Shown: one piece after another, positions 1-6,614 of the stretch | Position numbering within the stretch: the stretch's first letter is position 1 | Layout: the number at the start of each line of letters is the position of its first letter | NCBI GenBank assembly: GCA_937138275.1 | Contig: CAKZOY010000057.1 | Span: 1 to 12,068 of the forward strand | Direction: 5' to 3' | Length of the DNA: 12,068 nucleotides | From: an uncultured Chloroflexota bacterium | Lineage (GTDB): Bacteria; Chloroflexota; Anaerolineae; B4-G1; DUEL01 | Translations under genes and position numbers: made by a program | Notes under the pieces: model-generated | What the model saw: the letters and a program-made list of their open reading frames with translations, nothing else | What the model was told of the DNA's origin: nothing | The model's database searches: none

Positions 1-184
1 AAGGGGGCCAGGGGGATGAGGGGGCGCTAATATCCGCCAACAGGTGATTCCTGGTATTGCTGGAATAATTTGTCCATAAGCCCTGGAGGGGCGATTTCAA
101 TCGCTGAAGGACAACTGAACAGTTACGCTCGCTGGGGGTGAGAGAACCTACCTGCAAGGGGCTGGGGGGCAAACCGATGGGGAT
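1..184. other. Non-coding left edge, downstream of accB
   Basis: No credible gene is seen between the left window edge and the accB stop codon. Positions 3-24 carry three runs of five G. A short inverted repeat GCGATT-TC-AATCGC lies at 91-104 in a GGGGCGATTT context. It resembles a degraded version of the perfect inverted repeat at 11676-11704. It could act at the 3' end of the minus-strand operon, but it has no T-tract, so a rho-independent terminator cannot be claimed. Confidence 0.5.
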
Positions 185-694
185 TTAGTCCGAGGAGTTC
201 CCGATAATCGCAATAATCTCTCCCTGAAGCACCTCCCGTCCGACGGGGAGCGGCAGGGAGCAGACCACGCCGCTCCGCGGCGCCCGCAGTTCCAGGTGCA
301 TCTTCATAGACTCCATTACGGCAACCACCGCCCCGGCCTCCACCCACTGCCCCTCGGTGACCCGCAGTTCCACCAGCAGCCCCGGCAGCGGCGCAGCGAC
401 CTCGCCCCGGTCGGCGATGGCCCCTCCGCAAGACCCCGCGCCGTTCCCCCCGTCCGTCAACGGGCCTGTATCCAGGCGGGCGCGATAGGGGCGCCCCGTC
501 ACCAGAACCTGACATTCCTCCCCAACCGCCTCCACACTGGTCTCAAAGGAACGGTGGTTGACCAGCAGAGAACACAGATAATCGTCCACGTGCTCCACAT
601 CCACCTGGAGCGGGCGGCCGTCCACCCAGACCTGCCCATCCGGCCCGACCTCAATCTCAAACGCCCGTCCCTCTACAACGACCCGGTACCTCAT
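185..694 (-). CDS. accB: Biotin carboxyl carrier protein of an acyl-CoA carboxylase
   Basis: The 169-residue protein carries the biotin that shuttles carboxyl groups from biotin carboxylase to the carboxyltransferase. Residues about 98-166 form the biotinyl/lipoyl domain: APLPG at 101-105, VTEGQ at 112-116, and ESMKM at 128-132 with Lys131 as the predicted biotinylated lysine. ESMKM is an accepted variant of the classic EAMKM. Residues 1-75 are beta-rich, starting MRYRVVVEGR, and resemble the linker between biotin carboxylase and carrier in fused alpha subunits. A Gly/Ala-rich hinge follows at 77-97. The ATG overlaps the accC stop as ATGA at 691-694, so the two are probably translationally coupled, with GGTGGAAGG just upstream. 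This is the last gene of the minus-strand operon. The family call is firm. Whether the natural substrate is acetyl- or propionyl-CoA is set by the carboxyltransferase, not here. Confidence 0.93.
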   Translation of the reverse strand: MRYRVVVEGRAFEIEVGPDGQVWVDGRPLQVDVEHVDDYLCSLLVNHRSFETSVEAVGEECQVLVTGRPYRARLDTGPLTDGGNGAGSCGGAIADRGEVAAPLPGLLVELRVTEGQWVEAGAVVAVMESMKMHLELRAPRSGVVCSLPLPVGREVLQGEIIAIIGNSSD

Positions 695-2172
695 CCTTCC
701 ACCATCTGTTCCCGGCGCCCCAGCATTTTCCAGGGACTCACCGTCTCCTCCCGACGGCTGCCGACCCGCCGACGCCAGTCGGCAAGGACCGCCGTTAGCG
801 CCGCAGCCAGGTATTCCTCCTCATCCGGCATCGGCGGAGTGAACCCCTCCTCCAGGAAGCGGGTATGGAACTGCCCGCCGAAGAAGCGAGGGCTATCCAG
901 GAGGGCCCGATGCAGGTCCAGGTTGGTGGTGACGCCGACAATCTGGTACTCTTCCAGTGCCCGCCGCATGCGGACGATGGCGACCCCGCGCGTCTCCCCC
1001 CAGGCAATGAGTTTTGCCAGGAGCGAGTCATAGTACGGGGTGACCGTCGTCCCCTCACAGATGCCGCTATCCAACCGGATCCCCGGGCCGGCCGGCTCCC
1101 GCAGGCGGGTGATCCGTCCTACCGACGGGGCGAAGTCCCGCAGCGGGTCCTCGGCCAGGATGCGGCATTCCAGCGCCCAGCCGCGGGGCTGGATGTCCCC
1201 CTGCCGGTAGCGGAGTTCCCGCCCCGCCGCAATCCGCAACTGCTCCTTGACAATGTCCACTCCGGTAACCGCCTCGGTCACCGGATGCTCCACCTGCAGG
1301 CGCGGGTTGACCTCAATGAAATAATAGCGCCCCTGGGAGTCCAGGAGAAACTCCACCGTCCCCGCGCCGATGTAGCGGACCGCCTTCATCAGGCGGATAG
1401 CGGCCCGACAGAGGCGCCTCCGCAGCGCGGGCGTCAGGGCGCGGGAGGGGGTTTCCTCTATCAATTTCTGGTGTCGCCGCTGGATGGAGCACTCCCGCTC
1501 TCCCAGATGGACCACGTGCCCGCGGCTGTCGGCCAGAATCTGGACTTCAATATGGCGCGCCTGCTCCACCTGGCGCTCCAGGTAGAGGCTGTCGTCGCCG
1601 AAGGCGGCGCGGGCCTCCTGGCGGGCCAGCGGGATCGCCGCCGCCAGTTCCTCCCGCGACCGGGCGACCCGGATACCCTTTCCACCGCCGCCCGCCGCGG
1701 CCTTCAGTACCACCGGATACCCGATGCGGTCCGCCGCGGCTACCAGTTCCCGGTCGTCCAGCGCCTGATCCGTCCCCGGCAGAACGGGGAGCCCCAGCCT
1801 GCGGGCGACGCGCCGGGTGGCGACCTTATCCCCCATCAGTTCCAGCGTCTCCGGCCGCGGCCCGACGAAGACAATTCCCGCTTCGGCGCAGGCCCGGGCG
1901 AAGGCCGCGGATTCGGATAAGAAGCCGTAGCCGGGGTGAATGGCCTGCGCGCCCGATTTCTGCGCCGCCTCTATGATGCGCTCTATGCACAGATAACTCT
2001 CCCGCGCCGGTGGTGGGCCAATGCAGTACGCCTCATCCGCGTAGCGGACGTGGAGGGCGTCCCGGTCCGCTTCCGAATAGACGGCGACCGCCTCCAGCCC
2101 CAGTTCCCGGCAGGCCCGCAGAATCCGGATGGCGATCTCACCCCGGTTGGCGACCAGTACTTTCCGGATCAT
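691..2172 (-). CDS. accC: Biotin carboxylase subunit of acyl-CoA carboxylase
   Basis: This ATP-grasp enzyme carboxylates biotin on the carrier protein using bicarbonate and ATP. The start is taken as the ATG at 2172, giving MIRKVLVANRGEIA, the usual family N-terminus, and 493 residues. An in-frame ATG at 2214 would add 14 residues unlike the family. Visible landmarks, close to E. coli AccC numbering, are ANRGE (8-12), HPGYGFLSE (79-87), GDK with Lys116, Lys157, the glycine-rich ATP loop GGGGKG (161-166), ERECSIQRR (225-233), HQK (234-236), Glu274, and EVNPRLQVEH (287-296) with the catalytic Glu287/Asn289/Arg291 set. The protein is about 45 residues longer than E. coli AccC. The extra C-terminus (from about PPMPDEEE) is charged and helical-looking. 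The start overlaps the bioY stop as ATGA (2169-2172), and the stop overlaps accB in the same way. Confidence 0.95.
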   Translation of the reverse strand: MIRKVLVANRGEIAIRILRACRELGLEAVAVYSEADRDALHVRYADEAYCIGPPPARESYLCIERIIEAAQKSGAQAIHPGYGFLSESAAFARACAEAGIVFVGPRPETLELMGDKVATRRVARRLGLPVLPGTDQALDDRELVAAADRIGYPVVLKAAAGGGGKGIRVARSREELAAAIPLARQEARAAFGDDSLYLERQVEQARHIEVQILADSRGHVVHLGERECSIQRRHQKLIEETPSRALTPALRRRLCRAAIRLMKAVRYIGAGTVEFLLDSQGRYYFIEVNPRLQVEHPVTEAVTGVDIVKEQLRIAAGRELRYRQGDIQPRGWALECRILAEDPLRDFAPSVGRITRLREPAGPGIRLDSGICEGTTVTPYYDSLLAKLIAWGETRGVAIVRMRRALEEYQIVGVTTNLDLHRALLDSPRFFGGQFHTRFLEEGFTPPMPDEEEYLAAALTAVLADWRRRVGSRREETVSPWKMLGRREQMVEG

Positions 2173-2771
2173 TGCCTCGGGCGCTCCCTCTCCAGGGATC
2201 GTACCAAATGCCATCCGGCGGGAAGCAGCCCCGCCGCCAGAGCCACCTTGAGCAGGTCCCCCGGAATGAACGGCCAGAGGCCCGCCATCAGGACCTTCTC
2301 TATCCCGACGAATCCGGCCAGCCAGGGGAGGCCAAAGAGGTAGATGACCCCGTTGCCGATGAGCATCGCCAGAGCGGCGGTGGAAACCCTGCGGTCCCAG
2401 CCCCGCTCACAGAGATAGCCCACCACTCCGGCGGCGGCGACGAACCCCAGCAGATACCCGCCCGTTGGCCCCAGAAATCGGGCCGGGCCGCTTGCTCCAC
2501 CGGCAAAGACGGGAAGCCCCAGCGCGCCCTCTGCCAGATACAGCCCGACGCTCATCGCGCCCCGCCGACTCCCCAGCAATGCCCCTATGAGCAGAACGGC
2601 CAGCGTCTGCCCGGTGACGGGTACCGGAGTGAAGGGGAGCGGGATGGCGACCTGGGCCGCCAGCGCAATGAGCAGACTCCCGGCCACCACCAGCGCGGCA
2701 TCCCGCCCCAGCGTCCGGGGCCAAACCAGATAATCCACCAGCGTCCACCGAACACTCACCTCCCGATACAT
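2169..2771 (-). CDS. bioY: Biotin transporter S component BioY
   Basis: BioY is the membrane-embedded substrate-binding (S) component of the biotin ECF transporter. Some BioY proteins work alone, others with BioMN or a shared ECF module. The 200-residue protein is strongly hydrophobic, with about six membrane segments, roughly at 24-43, 56-67, 72-88, 104-122, 130-155 and 165-190. Family landmarks are PVTGQTL (51-57), GSRRGA (67-72), YLAEGALGLPVFAGG (78-92), RFLGPTGGYLLGF (98-110) and FIPGDLLK near the C-terminus. It lies between the carboxyltransferase and biotin carboxylase genes and ends in an ATGA overlap with accC. This ties cofactor uptake to synthesis of the biotin enzyme. No energising ATPase (bioM/ecfA) or bioN/ecfT is in the window. 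The ATG at 2771 sits directly after a GGGGGGAGG run. A GTG four codons in is an alternative start, so the first residues are uncertain. Confidence 0.93.
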   Translation of the reverse strand: MYREVSVRWTLVDYLVWPRTLGRDAALVVAGSLLIALAAQVAIPLPFTPVPVTGQTLAVLLIGALLGSRRGAMSVGLYLAEGALGLPVFAGGASGPARFLGPTGGYLLGFVAAAGVVGYLCERGWDRRVSTAALAMLIGNGVIYLFGLPWLAGFVGIEKVLMAGLWPFIPGDLLKVALAAGLLPAGWHLVRSLERERPRQ

Positions 2772-2847
2772 CCTCCCCCCTTACCTGCAATCTGCAATCA
2801 CTAATCGCAACAGCGATCCGCAATCACTAATTTGCAATCCGCAATCA
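2772..2847. repeat. GCAATNN heptamer repeat array between pccB and bioY
   Basis: Seven-base units fill the gap: GCAATCT (2787-2793), GCAATCA (2794-2800), then a broken stretch, GCGATCC (2813-2819), GCAATCA (2820-2826), CTAATTT (2827-2833), GCAATCC (2834-2840) and GCAATCA (2841-2847). The last unit contains the pccB stop codon (TGA, complement of 2845-2847), so the array begins exactly where coding ends. The units are close relatives of the GCGATNN array at 11982-12068. This has the form of a short tandemly repeated repetitive (STRR) heptamer array, as known in cyanobacteria. Its function is unknown. The remaining bases, 2772-2786, hold the G-rich ribosome-binding region of bioY (on the minus strand). 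Confidence 0.8.
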
Positions 2848-4389
2848 CATAGGAATATTCCCGTGTTTCCGCGGCGGCCGCCGGACCCGCTTATCTTTCA
2901 GCATCTCCAGCCCCCGGACGAGGACGGGACGGGTCTGGGACGGACGGATGACCCCGTCTATATAGCCCCGGCTGGCGGCGACGTACGGGTTGGCGAACCG
3001 CTCGCGGTAGGTCTGGACCAGTTCCTTGCGCCGCGCCTCGGGGTCCTCGGCTGCAGCCAGTTCTTTGCGGAAGAGGACGTTCACCGCCCCCTCCGGCCCC
3101 ATCACGGCGATCTCTGCCGTCGGCCAGGCCAGGCAGAGGTCGCCCCGCAGGGATTTGGAACTCATCACAATGTACGCCCCACCGTATGCCTTGCGGGTGA
3201 TCACCGAAAGTTTGGGGACGGTCGCCTCGGCGTAGGCGTAAATCATCTTCGCCCCGTGCCGGATGATCCCCCCGTGCTCCTGGGCGACGCCCGGCAGGAA
3301 GCCCGGGGTATCCACGAAGGAGACCAGGGGGACGTTGAACGCGTCGCAGAAGCGGATGAACCGCGCCCCCTTGTCCGACGCGTCTATGTCCAGGACGCCC
3401 GCCAGGACGGTCGGCTGCTGGGCCACGATCCCCACGACGCGCCCTCCCAGCCGGGCGAAGCCCACGATCAGGTGCGGCGCAAACCCTGCCTGCACCTCCA
3501 GAAACTCCCCATCGTCCACCACCCGCCGGATGACCTCATACATATCGTAGGGCTCCGCCGGGTCTTCGGGGACCAGCGCGTCCAGCGCCTCGTCGGTCCG
3601 GTCGGGCGGGTCGGTGGGGGGGATGAAGGGCGGGTCCTCGGCGTTGTTGGACGGCAGAAAGGAGAGGAGACGGCGCACCAGCGCCAGGGCCGCCCGGTCG
3701 TCCCGGGCGACGAAGTGGGCCACGCCGCTCCGGGTGTGCTGGACGCGCGCCCCGCCCAGTTCCTCCGGGGTCACTTCCTCGTGGGTCACCGCCCGGATGA
3801 CGTCGGGGCCGGTGATGAACATCCGCGCCGTCCCATCCACCATAATGACGAAATCGGTGATGGCGGGGGAGTAGACCGCGCCCCCGGCGCAGGGGCCCAT
3901 AATGACCGAAATCTGGGGGATGACGCCCGAAGCGAGAGTGTTGCGGTAGAAGATTTCGCCGTAGGCATGGAGCGCGTCCACCCCTTCCTGGATGCGCGCG
4001 CCGCCGGAGTCGTTCAGGCCGACGACGGGCGCGCCGTTCTCCTGTGCCAGGTCCAGCACCTTGCAGATTTTCCGGCCGTGGGCTTCGCCCAGCGATCCCC
4101 CCATCACGGTGAAGTCCTGGGCAAAGACGAAGACCCGTCGTCCGTCAATCTCCCCCCAGCCGGTGACGACGCCGTCACCCAGGGGATGCTCCTGGTCCAG
4201 GCCGAACTCCGTTGCCCGGTGGGTGACGAAGGGGTCCAGTTCCACAAAAGAGCCCGAGTCCAGCAGGGCCTCCAGCCGCTCCCGGGCGGTAAGTTTTCCC
4301 TGTTCATGCTGGCGCTGAACCCGTTCCGGCCCGCCACCGGCGCGAGCAGCCGCCTCCATCTCCTCCAGGCGTCGCAATGCGTCTCCCAT
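2845..4389 (-). CDS. pccB: Acyl-CoA carboxylase carboxyltransferase (PccB type)
   Basis: The enzyme moves the carboxyl group from biotin to an acyl-CoA, giving malonyl-CoA from acetyl-CoA or methylmalonyl-CoA from propionyl-CoA. The 514-residue protein has the usual PccB/AccD5 length and two crotonase-fold halves. Landmarks are KLTARERLEALLD (32-44), DFTVMGGSLGE (92-102), the first oxyanion hole GGARIQEG (129-136), MGPCAGGAVYSP, and the second-half signature DTPGFLPG with GGIIRHGAK. GGAYIVMSSK and AWPTAEIAVMGPEGAVN follow, and the typical C-terminus is KHGNIPM. Residue 407 (Ile in GGAYI) aligns with Asp422 of Streptomyces coelicolor PccB, the residue linked to acyl-chain choice. Ile there fits acceptance of acetyl-CoA. 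The methylmalonyl-CoA decarboxylase alpha subunit is an alternative family member, but adjacent accC and accB favour a carboxylase. The ribosome site is weak: GGAG lies 11 bases before the ATG. Confidence 0.93.
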   Translation of the reverse strand: MGDALRRLEEMEAAARAGGGPERVQRQHEQGKLTARERLEALLDSGSFVELDPFVTHRATEFGLDQEHPLGDGVVTGWGEIDGRRVFVFAQDFTVMGGSLGEAHGRKICKVLDLAQENGAPVVGLNDSGGARIQEGVDALHAYGEIFYRNTLASGVIPQISVIMGPCAGGAVYSPAITDFVIMVDGTARMFITGPDVIRAVTHEEVTPEELGGARVQHTRSGVAHFVARDDRAALALVRRLLSFLPSNNAEDPPFIPPTDPPDRTDEALDALVPEDPAEPYDMYEVIRRVVDDGEFLEVQAGFAPHLIVGFARLGGRVVGIVAQQPTVLAGVLDIDASDKGARFIRFCDAFNVPLVSFVDTPGFLPGVAQEHGGIIRHGAKMIYAYAEATVPKLSVITRKAYGGAYIVMSSKSLRGDLCLAWPTAEIAVMGPEGAVNVLFRKELAAAEDPEARRKELVQTYRERFANPYVAASRGYIDGVIRPSQTRPVLVRGLEMLKDKRVRRPPRKHGNIPM

Positions 4390-4518
4390 ATAGTTTTTTA
4401 CTCCATTAGCCGCAGAATCGCAGAGATACCTGATAGAAGTGAGATGGTTTATTAATTCTGTAGCCGTTCAGCCGTTGGCTGGAAAGAGCGTCTCCTGACG
4501 ATGGAGGGGAAATGACAA
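4390..4518. other. acs-pccB intergenic gap
   Basis: This 129-bp gap lies between the acs stop and the pccB start. It contains a small inverted repeat CAGCC-GTT-GGCTG at 4469-4481 without a T-tract. It also has an AT-rich stretch (4380-4460) and a short CGCAGAATCGCAGAG repetition near 4411-4425. I see no convincing sigma-70 promoter for pccB, so read-through from acs remains possible. Confidence 0.4.
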
Positions 4519-6423
4519 CTACTCCTCCAGTGTAGAAATGTCTCCCTCAGGGAGCCCTAAGGCCCTGGCGCGCAAGACGCGGCGCATAATTTTGCCCGAA
4601 CGTGTCTTTGGTAATGAGGGGACAAGCTCAACTTTTTCGGGTCTGGCAATTGGGCCAAGGTGTTGTGCTACGTGTTGGCGCAGTTCCTCAACCAGCGTTT
4701 CGGAGGGAGAGAAGCCGGCACGCAGGATGCAATAAGCATGAATTCCTTGGCCTTTAATCTCGTGGGGGAGGCCAATCGCTGCAGCCTCAGCCACTGCCGG
4801 ATGGCTGATCAGGGCACTTTCAATCTCCGCCGTCCCCAACCGATAGCCGGAGACCTTAATGACGTCGTCAATGCGGCCGATAATCCAGAAGTAGCCATCC
4901 GTATCCCGCTTGGCCGAGTCGCCGGTCAGATACAGGCCGGGATATTTGCTCCAGTATTGGCTTATATAACGTTCCGGGTCCCCATAGATAGTGCGGAGCA
5001 TGGCCGGCCACGGACGCTTGAGCACCAGATAACCTTCCTCGCCATCCGGCACTGGATTCCCCTCTTCATCCAGAATATCTGCCTCTTGGCCAAAGAAGGG
5101 GTACGTAGCGGAGCCAGGCTTAAGTGGCACGACTGGGGTGGGAGTAATCATAAACATCCCCGTTTCTGTCTGCCACCAGGTATCCATAATCGGGCAGCGT
5201 TCTTTACCGATGACGCGATAGTACCACTTCCAGGCTTCCGGGTTGATTGGTTCTCCTACTGAGCCGAGGAGACGGAGCGAGGAGAGGTCATAGCGGTTCG
5301 GCCAGGATTCGCCGAAGCGCATCAAACTGCGAATTGCCGTTGGCGCAGTATAGAGCACGGTGATGCCGTGATTCTCAACGAGCGCCCACCAGCGATCCGG
5401 ATAAGGATAGGTTGGAGCGCCTTCGTACATGAATGAAGTGGCGCCTAACAGCAAGGGGCCGTAAACGAGGTAGGAATGGCCTGTAATCCAGCCAGGGTCC
5501 GCTGTGCACCACCAGCGGTCTTCATCCCGCAGGTCAAAGACGTATTTAAGCGAACTGTATACCCCAACCATATAGCCGCCGTGGACGTGGAGGATGGCCT
5601 TGGGTTTGCCTGTAGTGCCGGATGTATAGAGGATGAAAAGCGGGTCCTCGGCGTCCATCACTTCGGTAGGGCAGCGACTGCTGGCGATCGGGAGTTTGAT
5701 GAGTTCGTGGTACCAGTAATCGCACTCCGGCTCCATGCGAATCTCCTGCCCAGTGCGCCTGACCACGATGACGGATTTAACCGAAGGACAACGCCTGAGC
5801 GCCTCGTCCACAATCTTCTTCAGTTCAACGATTTTTCCGTTCATCCAACCGCCATCGGCGGTGATAATCATTTTTGATTGGGAATCCTCAACCCGTCCCT
5901 GGAGGGCGTCCACGCTGAAGCCGCCGTAGACGACCGAATGGATGGCACCGATTTTGGCGCAGGCGAGCATAGCGATGATGATTTCGGGGATGCGCGGCAT
6001 GTAGATGGTGACTCTATCCCCTTTGCAAATGCCCAGAGCCTTCAGTACATTGGCAAATTGATTGACCTCTCTATTCAAGGCAAAGTAGGAATAGGTACGT
6101 ACGTCTCCTGGCTCCCCCACCCAAATCAAGGCCAACTTGTTCCTGCGATATGTTCTCTGATGACGGTCAAGGCAGTTGTGTACGATGTTGACCTGCCCCC
6201 CCACGAACCACTTGTAAAACGGTTTCTCGCTGTCGTCCAAGACTCGATCCCACGGCCGATACCATTCCAGTTCGGCCGCTTCTTCAGCCCAGAAGCCCTC
6301 CAGGTCATCGTGAGCACGGGAAGCGAGGGCATTCCAGTCCTTCAAGCGGGCTTGCGCGACCACCTCCGGCGGAGGATAATAAACTTCCGACTTTACCTGG
6401 GTTACGCCTTCTCGCTCTGACAT
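4519..6423 (-). CDS. acs: Acetyl-CoA synthetase (acetate-CoA ligase, AMP-forming)
   Basis: The enzyme activates acetate with ATP and CoA, through acetyl-AMP, to acetyl-CoA. The 634-residue protein belongs to the ANL superfamily. Landmarks are the phosphate loop YTSGTTGKPK (266-275), TADPGWITGHSY, GSVGEPINPEAW (387-398), DTWWQTETG (414-422), LTGD (499-502), the hinge and C-domain motif KVSGYRLGTAEIE, and PKTRSGKIMRR. In the last of these, Lys611 matches the regulatory lysine that is acetylated in Acs of other bacteria. The acetate pocket looks standard (Ile313, Thr314, Val389, Trp417), with Ile replacing the usual Val. A strong ribosome site, AAAGGAGGT (6429-6437, minus), sits 5 bases before the ATG. 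The gene is lower in GC than its neighbours: a hand count of line 5041-5100 gives 33/60, against 39/60 in pccB and 47/60 in fabH. This may mean later acquisition. Its product feeds the carboxylase encoded next to it. Confidence 0.95.
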   Translation of the reverse strand: MSEREGVTQVKSEVYYPPPEVVAQARLKDWNALASRAHDDLEGFWAEEAAELEWYRPWDRVLDDSEKPFYKWFVGGQVNIVHNCLDRHQRTYRRNKLALIWVGEPGDVRTYSYFALNREVNQFANVLKALGICKGDRVTIYMPRIPEIIIAMLACAKIGAIHSVVYGGFSVDALQGRVEDSQSKMIITADGGWMNGKIVELKKIVDEALRRCPSVKSVIVVRRTGQEIRMEPECDYWYHELIKLPIASSRCPTEVMDAEDPLFILYTSGTTGKPKAILHVHGGYMVGVYSSLKYVFDLRDEDRWWCTADPGWITGHSYLVYGPLLLGATSFMYEGAPTYPYPDRWWALVENHGITVLYTAPTAIRSLMRFGESWPNRYDLSSLRLLGSVGEPINPEAWKWYYRVIGKERCPIMDTWWQTETGMFMITPTPVVPLKPGSATYPFFGQEADILDEEGNPVPDGEEGYLVLKRPWPAMLRTIYGDPERYISQYWSKYPGLYLTGDSAKRDTDGYFWIIGRIDDVIKVSGYRLGTAEIESALISHPAVAEAAAIGLPHEIKGQGIHAYCILRAGFSPSETLVEELRQHVAQHLGPIARPEKVELVPSLPKTRSGKIMRRVLRARALGLPEGDISTLEE

Positions 6424-6573
6424 AATGCACCTCCTTTAGCAAAATGGTTGATATTGATTAAAAAGAACGGAGCAGAGGTGTGCTTTGGGCAATGAGGAGA
6501 AGGTAACACACGACGATGTTCACGACAAGTGCAGGAGGAGAAATCGGAAGGGTAAGGAATTAACCACCCGCTC
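6424..6573 (-). other. Long untranslated leader of acs
   Basis: About 150 bases lie between the predicted start of transcription (near 6573) and the acs ATG. No known riboswitch fold or strong hairpin was recognised by eye. The final part carries the strong ribosome-binding site at 6429-6437. The length leaves room for post-transcriptional control, but none is shown by the sequence. Confidence 0.4.
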
Positions 6574-6580
6574 ATTGGAT

Positions 6581-6589
6581 ATTATACCA
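6581..6589 (-). promoter_or_regulatory. Extended -10 promoter for acs
   Basis: On the minus strand the sequence reads TGTGGTATAAT. It has a perfect TATAAT (6581-6586) preceded by TGG (6587-6589), an extended -10 element. There is no good -35 box at 17 bp (AAGCGC), as is common for extended -10 promoters. It begins 26 bp after the fabH stop and drives acs and possibly the genes beyond. The same TGTGGTAWAAT core occurs before the first phosphofructokinase gene. Confidence 0.6.
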
Positions 6590-6614
6590 CAAAAGATTCC
6601 CATGCGCTTTTGTG

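Noticed and set aside
3..24. G-quadruplex at the left edge
   Set aside because: Only three runs of five G lie inside the window. A fourth would have to lie beyond the edge, so it cannot be claimed.
865..1920. Plus-strand open frame (351 codons) opposite biotin carboxylase
   Set aside because: It is antisense to accC, whose motifs are complete. No domain or ribosome site supports it.
2863..4455. Long plus-strand open frame (530 codons) opposite the carboxyltransferase gene
   Set aside because: It is the antisense of a clear pccB family gene. Its translation is rich in Arg, Pro, Asp, His and Gly with no recognisable domain, as is common for antisense frames in GC-rich codons.
6424..6573. Riboswitch in the acs leader
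   Set aside because: No conserved riboswitch core or terminator/antiterminator pair was recognisable by eye.
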